Assembly: GCA_019635435.1 (NCBI GenBank)
Contig: JAHBZM010000001.1
Coordinates: forward strand, 3,038,001 to 3,102,000
Reading direction: 5' to 3'
Length of the DNA stretch: 64,000 nt
DNA from: Ramlibacter sp.
GTDB lineage: Bacteria > Pseudomonadota > Gammaproteobacteria > Burkholderiales > Burkholderiaceae_C
The number at the start of each line of letters is the position of its first letter. Position 1 is the stretch's first letter. Under the pieces are notes generated by a model. The model worked only from the letters and a program-made list of their open reading frames with translations. It made no database searches and had not been told where the DNA came from. A program made the position numbers and the translations under genes. This document shows, piece after piece, positions 46,617 to 55,442 of the stretch.

Positions 46617-48405
46617 AGAAGGCGTCGAGCGCCAGTTCGGTCACGCTGTCAGCGCCTTCGACGATGCTGTCGCGGATGCCGGGCACCTTGCTGAGGATGT
46701 GGTCGGCGTAAAAGCGCGCGGTCGTGACCTTGGCGTCCATGAAGGCCTTGTCTTCCCCCTTGGCGGACAGCTCTTGCGCCACGAGCAGCGCGCGGGCCAT
46801 CTGCCAGCCGGCCACCAGGTTGCCCGCCAGCATCAGGTAGGGCACGCTGCCGGCAAACACGGCGTTGGGGCTGGCCTTGGTGTTGCCGGCCACAAAGTCC
46901 ACCACATCCACAAAGGCTTCACGCGCGGCCTTGAGGCGGCGCGCCATGGCCCTGGCGGCGTCCGTGCCGCTGCGGCCCAGCTCGGCCTCGGTCTTCTCGA
47001 TCTGCGCGGCAATGGCCTTGGCCGTCTGCCCGCCGTCGCGCGCGGTCTTGCGGCCCACGAGGTCGTTGGCCTGGATGGCGGTGGTGCCTTCGTAGATGGT
47101 CAGGATCTTGGCGTCGCGGTAGTACTGTGCCGCGCCGGTTTCCTCGATGAAGCCCATGCCGCCATGCACCTGCACGCCCAGGCTGGTGACTTCCAGGCTC
47201 ATCTCGGTGCTGTAGCCCTTGACCAGCGGCACCATGAACTCGTAAAAGGCCGCGTTCTGCTTGCGCACGTCGGCATCCGGGTGGTGGTGCGCGGCGTCAT
47301 ACGCGGCAGCGGCCACCGTGGCCATGGCGCGGCAGCCCTCGGTGTAGGCCCGCATGGTCATCAGCATGCGCTTGACGTCGGGGTGGTGAATGATGGGCGC
47401 GCTGGCGTTGATGCTGCCGTCCACCGGACGGCTTTGCACGCGGTCCCTGGCGTAGGCCACGGCCTTCTGGTAAGCGCGCTCGGCAATCGCAATGCCCTGC
47501 ACGCCCACGGCGTAGCGCGCGGCGTTCATCATGATGAACATGTATTCCAGGCCGCGGTTCTCCTGGCCCACGAGGTAGCCCACAGCCCCCCCATGGTCGC
47601 CAAACTGCAGCACGGCGGTGGGCGATGCCTTGATGCCCAGCTTGTGCTCGATGCTCACGCAGTGCGCGTCATTGCGCGCGCCCAGCGCGCCGTCCTTGCC
47701 GACCATGAACTTGGGCACAACGAACAGGCTGATGCCCTTGACGCCCTCGGGCGCGCCCACCACGCGGGCCAGCACCAGATGGACGATGTTCTCGGCCATG
47801 TCGTGCTCACCGTAGGTGATGAAGATCTTGGTGCCAAAAATCTTGTAGCTGCCGTCGGGCTGCGGCTCGGCGCGGGTGCGCACCAGCGCCAGGTCACTGC
47901 CGGCCTGCGGCTCGGTCAGGTTCATGGTGCCGGTCCACTGGCCGCTGACCAGTTTTTCGAGGTAGATGGCCTTGAGCTCGTCGGAGCCGGCCGTGAGCAA
48001 GGCCTCGATCGCGCCGTCAGTCAGCAGCGGGCACAGCGCAAAGCTCATGTTGGCGGAGTTGAGCATCTCGCCGCAGGCCGCGCCGATGGTCTTGGGCAGG
48101 CCCTGGCCGCCAAAGTCCACCGGGTGCTGCAGACCCTGCCAGCCGCCCTCGGCGTATTGCCGGAACGCGTCCTTGAAGCCCGGCGTGGTGGTGACCTTGC
48201 CGTCCTTCCAGCTGCTGGGGTTGATGTCCCCCTCGCGGTTCAGCGGCGCGAGCACGCCCTCGTTGAACTTGGCGCACTCTTCGAGCACGGCCTGGGCGGT
48301 GTCGTAGCCGGCTTCTTCAAAGCCCGGGATCTGCGCCACCTGGTCGATGTGCGCCAGGTGCCGGATGTCGAACAGCATGTCCTTGACGGGGGCGGTATAG
48401 CTCAT
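46615..48405 (-). CDS. Acyl-CoA dehydrogenase, DmdC-like
   Basis: Acyl-CoA dehydrogenase of 596 aa with the extended architecture of DmdC (3-methylmercaptopropionyl-CoA dehydrogenase) and related enzymes: an N-terminal extension (about 1-80), central domains with GTMNLTEPQAGSDLALVRTRAE and the FAD-side HGGMGFIEETGAAQYYRD, and a C-terminal AcdN-like domain (about 470-590). It is on the same strand as etfA and etfB, its likely electron acceptor, with a 140-bp hairpin-rich gap. Substrate could be a medium- or long-chain, or a sulfur-containing, acyl-CoA. Confidence 0.92.
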   Translation of the reverse strand: MSYTAPVKDMLFDIRHLAHIDQVAQIPGFEEAGYDTAQAVLEECAKFNEGVLAPLNREGDINPSSWKDGKVTTTPGFKDAFRQYAEGGWQGLQHPVDFGGQGLPKTIGAACGEMLNSANMSFALCPLLTDGAIEALLTAGSDELKAIYLEKLVSGQWTGTMNLTEPQAGSDLALVRTRAEPQPDGSYKIFGTKIFITYGEHDMAENIVHLVLARVVGAPEGVKGISLFVVPKFMVGKDGALGARNDAHCVSIEHKLGIKASPTAVLQFGDHGGAVGYLVGQENRGLEYMFIMMNAARYAVGVQGIAIAERAYQKAVAYARDRVQSRPVDGSINASAPIIHHPDVKRMLMTMRAYTEGCRAMATVAAAAYDAAHHHPDADVRKQNAAFYEFMVPLVKGYSTEMSLEVTSLGVQVHGGMGFIEETGAAQYYRDAKILTIYEGTTAIQANDLVGRKTARDGGQTAKAIAAQIEKTEAELGRSGTDAARAMARRLKAAREAFVDVVDFVAGNTKASPNAVFAGSVPYLMLAGNLVAGWQMARALLVAQELSAKGEDKAFMDAKVTTARFYADHILSKVPGIRDSIVEGADSVTELALDAF

Positions 48406-48431
48406 GGTTTTGTCTCCTGGAGTACGGGTCC

Positions 48432-48536
48432 CGAACGCAGAGGGCGCAAAGGAACCGCGAAGGACGCAGAAAAGAAATCCAAAAGACTGGTTTTCCTTTT
48501 GCGCTCTCTGCGCAATCTTCGCGCCCTCTGCGTTCG
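48432..48536. repeat. Long inverted repeat between acyl-CoA dehydrogenase and etfA
   Basis: Perfect 16-bp outer arms CGAACGCAGAGGGCGC (48432-48447) and its complement (48521-48536) bracket a less perfect interior rich in GCGCAAAGG and CTTTTGCGC-like strings. The whole forms a 105-base hairpin. I recognise CGCAGAG..GCGCAAAGG-type repeats as dispersed in Proteobacteria. Confidence 0.8.
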
Positions 48537-48545
48537 CTTTTTCTT

Positions 48546-49478
48546 TTACAGAGCGGCGACCAGTTCGGGGATCGCGGTGAACAGGTCGGCTTCCAGGCCG
48601 TAGTCGGCCACGCTGAAGATCGGGGCTTCGGGGTCCTTGTTGATCGCCACGATCACCTTGGAGTCCTTCATGCCGGCCAGGTGCTGGATCGCGCCCGAGA
48701 TGCCGGCCGCGATGTACAGCTGCGGCGCGACGATCTTGCCGGTCTGGCCCACCTGCCAGTCGTTGGGGGCGTAGCCCGCATCCACCGCGGCGCGGCTGGC
48801 GCCCAGCGCGGCGCCCAGCTTGTCGGCCAGCGGGGTCATGACCTCGGTGAACTTCTCGGAGCTGCCCAGGGCCCGGCCGCCGGAGACGATGATCTTGGCT
48901 GCCGTCAGTTCGGGCCGCTCGCTCTTGGCGATCTCGTTGCCCTCGAACGTGCTCTTGCCGCTGTCGGCCGCGGCCGTGGCGGACTCCACCGCGGCGCTGC
49001 CACCGCTGGCGGCCGCCGGGTCAAAGCCTGTGGTGCGCACGGTGATGACCTTGGTGGCATCGGCGCTCTGCACGGTGGCAATGGCGTTGCCGGCGTAGAT
49101 GGGGCGCTCGAAGGTGTCTGGGCTGTCGACCTTGGTGATGTCGCTGATCTGGGCCACGTCGAGCTTGGCGGCCACGCGCGGGGCAATGTTCTTGCCGCTG
49201 GCGGTGGCGGGAAACACAATGTGGCTGTAGTTGCCAGCGATGGCCAGCACCTGGGCGGCAATGTTCTCGGCCAGGCCGTGGGCAAAGTGCTCGCCTTCGG
49301 CGTGGATGACCTTGCTCACGCCGGCAATCGCGGCGGCGGCCTTGGCGACCTCGCCCGCGTTGTGGCCGGCCACCAGCACATGCACGTCGCCCCCGCAGGC
49401 AGCGGCCGCGGTCACGGTGTTGAGGGTGGCGCCCTTGATGGAGGCGTTGTCGTGTTCGGCAATAACAAGTGCGGTCAT
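48546..49478 (-). CDS. etfA: Electron transfer flavoprotein subunit alpha
   Basis: ETF alpha (310 aa), which with EtfB carries electrons from acyl-CoA dehydrogenases to ETF-quinone oxidoreductase. The C-terminal FAD domain is clear: GGRALGSSEKF (about 200), DAGYAPNDWQVGQTGKIVAP, GISGAIQHLAGM and INKDPEAPIF. ATG at 49478 lies two bases after the etfB stop, so the two subunits are coupled. Normal length. Confidence 0.96.
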   Translation of the reverse strand: MTALVIAEHDNASIKGATLNTVTAAAACGGDVHVLVAGHNAGEVAKAAAAIAGVSKVIHAEGEHFAHGLAENIAAQVLAIAGNYSHIVFPATASGKNIAPRVAAKLDVAQISDITKVDSPDTFERPIYAGNAIATVQSADATKVITVRTTGFDPAAASGGSAAVESATAAADSGKSTFEGNEIAKSERPELTAAKIIVSGGRALGSSEKFTEVMTPLADKLGAALGASRAAVDAGYAPNDWQVGQTGKIVAPQLYIAAGISGAIQHLAGMKDSKVIVAINKDPEAPIFSVADYGLEADLFTAIPELVAAL

Positions 49479-49480
49479 GT

Positions 49481-50230
49481 TCAGATCACCTTCGCTTCGT
49501 TCTTGAGTTTCTCGACCAGCGTGGCCACGTCAGGCACCTTGATGCCGGCGCTACGCTTGGGCGGCTCGACCACTTTCAGGGTCTTCAGGCGCGGCTTGAC
49601 GTCCACGCCCAGGTCTTCGGGCTTGAAGGTGTCGAGCTGCTTCTTCTTGGCCTTCATGATGTTGGGCAGCGTCACGTAGCGCGGCTCGTTCAGGCGCAGG
49701 TCGGTGGTGATGACGGCGGGCAGGCTGATGGACAGCGTTTCCAGGCCGCCGTCAACCTCGCGCGTGACCTTGGCCTTGCCGTCGGCCACTTCGACCTTGG
49801 AGGCAAAGGTGGCTTGCGGCAGGTCGGCCAGCGCGGCCAGCATCTGGCCGGTCTGGTTGCAGTCATCGTCGATGGCCTGCTTGCCCAGGATGATGAGCTG
49901 GGGCTGCTCCTTGTCCACCAGGGCCTTGAGCAGCTTGGCCACGGCCAGCGGCTGCAGTTCTTCGGTGGTTTCGACCAGGATGGCGCGGTCGGCGCCGATG
50001 GCCATGGCGGTGCGCAGGGTCTCCTGGCACTTGGCGTCGCCGCACGAGACGGCAATGACCTCGGTGGCCACGCCCTTTTCCTTCAGGCGCACGGCCTCTT
50101 CGACGGCGATTTCGTCGAAGGGGTTCATGCTCATTTTGACGTTGGCAATGTCCACACCCGTGTTATCCGACTTGACGCGGACTTTCACGTTGTAGTCCAC
50201 CACGCGTTTGACAGGGACAAGGACCTTCAT
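49481..50230 (-). CDS. etfB: Electron transfer flavoprotein subunit beta
   Basis: ETF beta (249 aa). It begins MKVLVPVKRVVDYNVKVRV and carries MNPFDEIAVEEAVRLKEKG and the beta-subunit signature VTREVDGGLETLSISLPAVITTDLRLNEPRYVTLPNIMKAKKK region near 160-200. ATG at 50230 is the conserved start; longer in-frame sequence runs through the upstream regulatory region. It leads the leftward operon etfB - etfA - acyl-CoA dehydrogenase - flavin oxidoreductase. The 301-bp divergent gap to the TRAP operon contains two palindromes. Confidence 0.96.
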   Translation of the reverse strand: MKVLVPVKRVVDYNVKVRVKSDNTGVDIANVKMSMNPFDEIAVEEAVRLKEKGVATEVIAVSCGDAKCQETLRTAMAIGADRAILVETTEELQPLAVAKLLKALVDKEQPQLIILGKQAIDDDCNQTGQMLAALADLPQATFASKVEVADGKAKVTREVDGGLETLSISLPAVITTDLRLNEPRYVTLPNIMKAKKKQLDTFKPEDLGVDVKPRLKTLKVVEPPKRSAGIKVPDVATLVEKLKNEAKVI

Positions 50231-50531
50231 GCTGACTGGCTCCACAGAGTTGTTGAATTGACGTAAACGTAAACCTGTCGATTCTATGCGGCGGTGCATC
50301 AACGACCTATCGTCCCGACGACAGGTCGGTCGAATCCACAAAATCGAACGACCGTTCTTTTTTGGAATTATAGAGGCGGGTCCGGCGGGATTTAGGGAAA
50401 TGCCCCGAAATCAATGTCAGGCATCGGACAATTTACCGACCAAACGGTTGGTTAATTCGGGTAATTCAGGACTCGCCGGGCCCGCTTTGACCCTTAAAGT
50501 GTGCGCTGCAACAAATAAAGGAGCCTCCTTC
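50231..50531. promoter_or_regulatory. 301-bp divergent regulatory gap between etfB and the second TRAP operon
   Basis: No gene is visible. It contains GAACGACCGTTC (50346-50357, arms GAACG/CGTTC) and ACCAAACGGTTGGT (50439-50452, 12 of 14 positions symmetric), AT-richer stretches between them, and an AAAGGAG ribosome site for dctP at 50517-50523. Both palindromes contain a central CG and related ACC/GGT blocks, the pattern of TetR-type operators. CGACCT..AGGTCG at 50303-50328 is a third, looser inverted repeat. Confidence 0.6.
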
Positions 50532-51551
50532 ATGACACGCCCCCGCCTCTCCCTGCTCGCCACCGCCCTGCTCTCCCTCACCGCCGGTGCGGCCAGTGCC
50601 GACACCGTGTTCACCGTTTCCAGCTGGCTGCCGCCCAGCCACACGCTGAGCATGGCGCAGAAGGAGTGGTGCGACCTGCTGGAGAAAAACACCACGGGCA
50701 AGATGAAGTGCAACATCCTGCCGCGTGGCGTGACCGGCGCCCCCGGCACCTTCGACGCCGTCAAGAACGGCCTGGCCGACATCTCCTACACCGTGCACGG
50801 CTACACGCCCGGCCGCTTCCTGTACACGCAGATGGCCGAGTTCCCGTTCCTGGGCGACCAGTCGGAGCCGATCTCGGTGGCGTTCAACAAGATCGCCAGC
50901 AAGTACCCGCAGTTCGACCAGGAGCACGCGGGCGTCAAGGTCATCTCCTATTTCACCCACGGCCCCGGCATCGTCTTCAACACCAAGCACCCGATCACCA
51001 AGGTGGCCGACCTGCAGGGCCTGAAGTTCCGCGTGGGTGGTGGCATGGTCAACGAGATCTCCAAGAAGCTGGACATGAACGTCACGCTCAAGCCCGCGCC
51101 CGAGTCGTATGAGCTGCTGTCCGGCGGCGTGATGGACGGCACGCTGTTCCCGGCCGAATCGACCGAGTCGTTCAAGATCGACAAGATCATCAAGTACGCC
51201 ACCACCTTCCCGGGCGGCCTGTACAACACCAGCTTTGTGTTCATGATGAACCAGGCCAAGTACGACAAGCTCAGCGCCGAGGAAAAGAAGGCCGTGGACG
51301 CCATTTCCGGCGAAACCGCGGCCCACATCTTTGGCCGTGGCTGGGACAAGGTGGACCGCCGCGCCACGGCACTGATGCAGGCCAACAATGTGGCCATCGT
51401 CAAGGCTGATGCCAAGTTCGTGGCCGACGTGAAGGCCAAGACCGCCCCGCTGGAACAGAAGTGGGTTGGCGAGGCCGAGGCCAAGGGCCTGAAGAACGCC
51501 GCCAAGGTGCTGGCCGAGTTCCGCGCAGAGATCGCCAAGGCGTCCAAGTAA
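50532..51551 (+). CDS. dctP: TRAP transporter periplasmic substrate-binding protein (second system)
   Basis: DctP-type binding protein of 339 aa with a signal peptide cut after AASA (residue 23). Mature features include AQKEWCDLLEKNTTGKMK, LQGLKFRVGGGMVNEI (with the carboxylate-binding Arg) and VMDGTLFPAEST. It shares only family-level features with the binding protein at 2434-3453, so the two systems carry different ligands. ATG 50532 follows AAAGGAGCC. A strong terminator follows the gene. It is divergent from etfBA, which suggests an acid fed into CoA-linked oxidation. Confidence 0.94.
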   Translation: MTRPRLSLLATALLSLTAGAASADTVFTVSSWLPPSHTLSMAQKEWCDLLEKNTTGKMKCNILPRGVTGAPGTFDAVKNGLADISYTVHGYTPGRFLYTQMAEFPFLGDQSEPISVAFNKIASKYPQFDQEHAGVKVISYFTHGPGIVFNTKHPITKVADLQGLKFRVGGGMVNEISKKLDMNVTLKPAPESYELLSGGVMDGTLFPAESTESFKIDKIIKYATTFPGGLYNTSFVFMMNQAKYDKLSAEEKKAVDAISGETAAHIFGRGWDKVDRRATALMQANNVAIVKADAKFVADVKAKTAPLEQKWVGEAEAKGLKNAAKVLAEFRAEIAKASK

Positions 51552-51573
51552 GTAGCACCCGCAGCCTGCACCG

Positions 51574-51607
51574 ACGCGGCCTCATTCACAATGAGGGCCG
51601 CGTTTTT
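51574..51607 (+). terminator. Intrinsic terminator inside the TRAP operon, after dctP
   Basis: ACGCGGCC-TCATT pairs with AATGA-GGGCCGCGT around a CAC loop (about 13 bp with one bulge) followed by TTTTTATT. It is the best intrinsic terminator in the window. It lies between the binding-protein and permease genes, 24 bases before the small-permease start. Confidence 0.88.
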
Positions 51608-51630
51608 ATTGGCCTCACGGAAACAGCCCC

Positions 51631-52116
51631 TTGAAAAAAATCCTTGAAGTCCTTTGCGGGCTGCTCTCGGGCATTGCCCTGTTCGCCATCATGGTGCTCA
51701 CGTTTCTCGACGTGGGCGGCCGCAAGCTCATGTCGCACTCCATCACCGGCTCGCTCGAGATGACCGAGCTGCTCATGGTGGTGGTGATCTTTGGCGCGCT
51801 GCCCCTGGTGTCGCTGCGCGGCGAGCATGTGCTGTTCGATTCGCTCGACAGCCACCTGCCGCCCTGGCTGCTGCGCGTGCAGAAGCTGCTGGTGGACGGC
51901 ATCTGCGCGGCCGCCCTGCTCGCGCTGGCCGTGCTGATGTGGAACACCGGCAACCAGTTCCTGGCCAGCGGCGAGACCACGGCCCAGCTGCTGATCCTCA
52001 AGGCGCCGTTCATCTATGGCATGAGCGTGCTGTGCGGAGCCACCGGGCTGGTGCATGTGGCGCTGATGGTCAGCCCCGTTCCGTCAATCCACGAGATCCA
52101 GGGAGCCGCGCTGTGA
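51631..52116 (+). CDS. dctQ: TRAP transporter small permease (second system)
   Basis: DctQ-type subunit of 161 aa with four hydrophobic segments (about 8-28, 44-62, 85-105, 126-146). The start is a TTG at 51631, needed to include the first helix (ILEVLCGLLSGIALFAIMV); the next in-frame ATG would remove part of it. VGGRKLMSHSITGSLEMTELLMV carries the family motif with the Glu pair. It lies just after the terminator and overlaps the large-permease GTG by four bases. The weak start and terminator should keep its level low relative to dctP. Confidence 0.88.
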   Translation: MKKILEVLCGLLSGIALFAIMVLTFLDVGGRKLMSHSITGSLEMTELLMVVVIFGALPLVSLRGEHVLFDSLDSHLPPWLLRVQKLLVDGICAAALLALAVLMWNTGNQFLASGETTAQLLILKAPFIYGMSVLCGATGLVHVALMVSPVPSIHEIQGAAL

Positions 52117-53405
52117 CCGAAGCCCTGATCGGATTCGCCGCCATCTTCGCGCTGGCCCTGCTGCGCTTCCCCCTGGCCTTTGGCATGGGCGTGGTGGGTG
52201 TGGTGGGCATCGGCCTCACGCGCGGCTGGACGCCCGCCTTCGCCAGCATGGCCAACGTGGTGTACGACACCGGCTTTGCCTACACGCTGTCAGTGATCCC
52301 GCTGTTCATCCTGATGGGCAACTTCGTGGCCCGCGCGGGCCTGGCCCACGAGCTGTTCCAGGCGGCCTACGCCTTCATCGGCCACCTGCGCGGCGGGCTG
52401 GCCCACGCCACCATTGCCGCCTGCGCGGGCTTTGGCGCCATCTGCGGCTCGTCCATCGCCACGGCCGCCACCATGAGCAAGGTGGCCTACCCGTCGATGA
52501 AGAAGCTGGGCTACAGCGATGCGCTGTCCACGGGCGTCATGGCGGCCGGCGGCACGCTGGGCATCATGATCCCGCCCTCCACCATCCTGGTGATCTACGG
52601 CATCGTGACCGAGACCAACATCGGCAAGCTGTTCGCGGCCGGGGTGATCCCCGGGCTGATCTCGGCGGCACTGCTGATGCTCACGGTGTCGATCGTCACG
52701 CGGCGCGACCCCGAGCATGCACCGCCGGGCGAGCGCACCGCCTGGCCCGACCGCTGGCGCGCGCTGCGCGGCATCTGGGGCGTGGTGGTGCTGGTCATCG
52801 TGGTGCTGGGCGGCATCTATGGCGGCGTGTTCACGGCCACCGAGGGCGCGGGCATCGGGGCCTCGGGCGCCTTCCTGTTCGCGCTGGCGCGCCGGCGCCT
52901 GACCTGGGCCATCCTGTTCCAGGTGCTGGTGGAGTCGGCCCGCACCACGGCCATGCTGTTCACGCTGCTGATTGGCGCGACCATCTTCGCCAACTTCGTG
53001 AACTTCACCACCATGCCCGGCGACCTGAAGGACTGGATCCTGCACCTGGGCCTGTCGCCGATCCTGATCATCGCGGCCATGATGGGCATCTATGTGCTGC
53101 TGGGCACGGTGATGGAAGAACTCACCATGGTGCTGCTGACCATTCCGCTGTTCTTCCCCATCGTCACCTCGCTGGGCTTTGACCCGGTGTGGTTTGGCGT
53201 GCTGATCGTGATGATCGTGCAGATCGGCCTGATCTCGCCGCCCGTGGGCATGAACCTGTTCGTGCTCAACGCGCTGCTGCCCGAGGTGGGCCTGCTCCAG
53301 ATTTTCAGGGGTTGCTGGCCGTTTGTGTTCGTGATGGTGATCACGCTGGGCCTGCTGATCGCGTTTCCGCAGCTCAGTCTGTGGCTGCCGTCGATGGTGC
53401 GCTGA
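52113..53405 (+). CDS. dctM: TRAP transporter large permease (second system)
   Basis: DctM-type subunit of 430 aa with about twelve hydrophobic segments. Family signatures include ACAGFGAICGSSIATAATMSKVAYPSM near 105-130, GTLGIMIPPSTILVIYGI, GVFTATEGAGIGASGAFL and the C-terminal GLISPPVGMNLFVLNAL. The GTG start at 52113 overlaps the dctQ stop (GTGA). The last 32 bases overlap the end of the convergent MscS-type gene. Substrate unknown. Confidence 0.93.
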   Translation: MTEALIGFAAIFALALLRFPLAFGMGVVGVVGIGLTRGWTPAFASMANVVYDTGFAYTLSVIPLFILMGNFVARAGLAHELFQAAYAFIGHLRGGLAHATIAACAGFGAICGSSIATAATMSKVAYPSMKKLGYSDALSTGVMAAGGTLGIMIPPSTILVIYGIVTETNIGKLFAAGVIPGLISAALLMLTVSIVTRRDPEHAPPGERTAWPDRWRALRGIWGVVVLVIVVLGGIYGGVFTATEGAGIGASGAFLFALARRRLTWAILFQVLVESARTTAMLFTLLIGATIFANFVNFTTMPGDLKDWILHLGLSPILIIAAMMGIYVLLGTVMEELTMVLLTIPLFFPIVTSLGFDPVWFGVLIVMIVQIGLISPPVGMNLFVLNALLPEVGLLQIFRGCWPFVFVMVITLGLLIAFPQLSLWLPSMVR

Positions 53406-54660
53406 CCGCCGGCGCCCCGGGGGGGGCCTTCAGGTGGACCACCCGCTGCGGGTAGGGAATCTCGATGTTCTCGGCTCGCAGGGCCTTGAGGATGGCGGTG
53501 TTGACGTCGGATCGCACGTTCAGCTGCCCGTTCTGCGGATCGGCGATCCAGAACAGCAGCTCATAGTCCAGCCCGTCAGCCCCCAGCTTGGCCAGCCGCG
53601 CCCCCGGCCCCGGATCCTCCAGCACCCGTTCACAGGACAACGCGCAGGATTCGAGCAAGGCGCTCACGCGGTCCGGGTCGCTGTCGTAGCCCACGGTGAC
53701 CGAGGTGCTCAACAGCACCCGCGGGTCGGCCAGCGAAAGGTTTTCAATGCGCTCGGTGATCAGCTTCTCGTTGGGCACGATGGACTCACGCCCCGCCAGC
53801 GACCGGATCAGGGTGTAGCGGGTCTTGATGTCCATCACCACGCCTTCAAAATTCTCGACCCGCACCGTGTCGCCAATGCGCAGGCTGCGCTCAAAGAGGA
53901 TCACAAACCCGCTGACATAGTTGGCCGCGAGCTTTTGCAGGCCAAAGCCCAGGCCCACGCCCAGCGCCCCGCCCAGCACCGACAGCGCCGTGAGGTCCAC
54001 CCCCACCGCCGACAGCGCGAACAGCAACCCCACGAGCAACAGCACGGCCCGGATGGCATTGCCCGCGACCTTGCGCAGCGACAGGTCGCTCACGGTTTCG
54101 ACCAGGATGCGGCGCTCCAGCGCGGCCGAGACCCACAGCGCCAGCACCAGCACCACACCGGACGACAGCAAGCCCTCCACCAGGCTCAGGACGCTGATCT
54201 TGCTTTTGCCAAAGACAAACTGGATGGCATCCATCTCGTCCATCACATCGGGCAGCACACCGGCAATCCAGAGCATGGCCGCCATCCAGGCCAGCCACGA
54301 GAACAGCCGCTCGATCAGCCGGGCCAGCCCCGAGGAGGGAAACACCACCGTGAGCACACGCGCCAGGAAGCGGATGCCGGCGAGCGACACCAGCACGGGC
54401 ACGGCTATGCGCAGCACCGGCGCCACCTGCTCGTAGTGCAGCACCACGTTGCGGGCCACCACCACCAGCGCCAGCGAGACCAGCGGGAACAGCAGGCCGT
54501 CCACAATGCCACGCCCAAACCAGATGGAGTCCTTGGCCTGCTTGTGCCCCGCCAGCCAGCACAGGGCAAAGGCCAGCGCCAGGCAGCCCGCCAGCGCCGA
54601 GAGCTCCAACCCCAGGCCGGCCTGCGAGAGATCGCGCAGCAGTTTCTCGAGTTCGGTCAT
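53374..54660 (-). CDS. MscS-family mechanosensitive ion channel
   Basis: Small-conductance mechanosensitive channel-like protein of 428 aa with five or six helices in the first half. The pore helix and beta domain are recognisable: LTALSVLGGALGVGLGFGLQKLAANYVSG (about 235-263), then RIGDTVRVENFEGVVMDIKTRYT and NEKLITERIENLS. It releases solutes upon hypo-osmotic stress. A start at 54678 is possible but has no ribosome site; ATG 54660 has GGAAAG upstream. It lies downstream of a crotonase gene on the same strand and overlaps the convergent dctM by 32 bases. Confidence 0.88.
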   Translation of the reverse strand: MTELEKLLRDLSQAGLGLELSALAGCLALAFALCWLAGHKQAKDSIWFGRGIVDGLLFPLVSLALVVVARNVVLHYEQVAPVLRIAVPVLVSLAGIRFLARVLTVVFPSSGLARLIERLFSWLAWMAAMLWIAGVLPDVMDEMDAIQFVFGKSKISVLSLVEGLLSSGVVLVLALWVSAALERRILVETVSDLSLRKVAGNAIRAVLLLVGLLFALSAVGVDLTALSVLGGALGVGLGFGLQKLAANYVSGFVILFERSLRIGDTVRVENFEGVVMDIKTRYTLIRSLAGRESIVPNEKLITERIENLSLADPRVLLSTSVTVGYDSDPDRVSALLESCALSCERVLEDPGPGARLAKLGADGLDYELLFWIADPQNGQLNVRSDVNTAILKALRAENIEIPYPQRVVHLKAPPGAPAVSAPSTAATD

Positions 54661-54665
54661 GCGCG

Positions 54666-55442
54666 TCAGGCTTTCCATGAGGGTGTGCGCTTCTCGGTGA
54701 AGGCGCTCACGCCCTCCTGGGCGGTGGCGTCCATCATGTTGACAGCCATGGTCTGCCCGGCCAGCTGGTAGGCCGCTTCAACGCCCATCTCGCGCTGGCG
54801 GTAGAACAGCTCCTTGCCCATGGCAATGGCCAGCCGCGGCTTGCCCAGGATGCTGGCCAGCAGGCGGCCAATCTCCCCGTCAAGCTGGTCAGGCGCCACC
54901 ACGCGGTTCACCAGCCCGCGCGACAGGGCCTGCGCGGCGTCGATGAACTCGCCCGTGACGAGCATTTCCATGGCCTGCTTGGGCGCCATGTTGCGCACCA
55001 GCGGGACGCTGGGCGTGGAGCAGAACAGGCCGAAGTTCACGCCGCTGACGGCAAAGCGGGCCTCGGTGGACGCCACGGCCAGGTCGCACTGCGCCACCAG
55101 CTGGCAACCGGCCGCCGTGGCCAGCCCCTGCACCCGCGCGATCACCGGCACCGGCAGCTTCTGGAGGCTGAGCATCATGCGGCTGCACTGGGCAAACAGC
55201 TTCTGGTAGTAGGCCAGCTGCGGCGTGGCGATCATTTCCTTGAGGTTGTGGCCGGGACAGAAGGCCTTGCCTTCGGCGCCCAGCACCACGGCCCGCGCCT
55301 GGTCGTCCTGCGCCACGCGGTCCAGCGCCGCCTGCAGCGCGCCCAGCATCTCCTCGCTGAGCGCGTTGAAGCTCGCGGGGCGGTTCATGGTCAGGGTCCA
55401 CACACCGCGGTCGTCGCGGCGCTCGATCAATGCATCACTCAT
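54666..55442 (-). CDS. Enoyl-CoA hydratase/isomerase family protein (ECHDC3-like)
   Basis: Crotonase-fold protein of 258 aa. The oxyanion loop is GKAFCPGHNLKEM (about 58-70) and the helix LATAAGCQLVAQCDLAVAS. The first catalytic Glu position reads FAVSGVNFG without Glu, while the second is kept (KQAMEMLVTG), as in the mammalian ECHDC3-like group whose reaction is unclear. The C-terminus GVSAFTEKRTPSWKA is typical of the superfamily. The start overlaps the histone-deacetylase-like gene by four bases, so these two genes and MscS may share a transcript. Confidence 0.87.
   Translation of the reverse strand: MSDALIERRDDRGVWTLTMNRPASFNALSEEMLGALQAALDRVAQDDQARAVVLGAEGKAFCPGHNLKEMIATPQLAYYQKLFAQCSRMMLSLQKLPVPVIARVQGLATAAGCQLVAQCDLAVASTEARFAVSGVNFGLFCSTPSVPLVRNMAPKQAMEMLVTGEFIDAAQALSRGLVNRVVAPDQLDGEIGRLLASILGKPRLAIAMGKELFYRQREMGVEAAYQLAGQTMAVNMMDATAQEGVSAFTEKRTPSWKA

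Noticed and set aside
48421..48545. Intrinsic terminator after etfA
   Set aside because: The hairpin is far longer than a terminator stem, and the T-rich stretch lies on the wrong side for leftward transcription.
53374..53405. Truncation of dctM or MscS by their overlap
   Set aside because: Both proteins reach normal family length; a 32-bp convergent overlap is tolerated.
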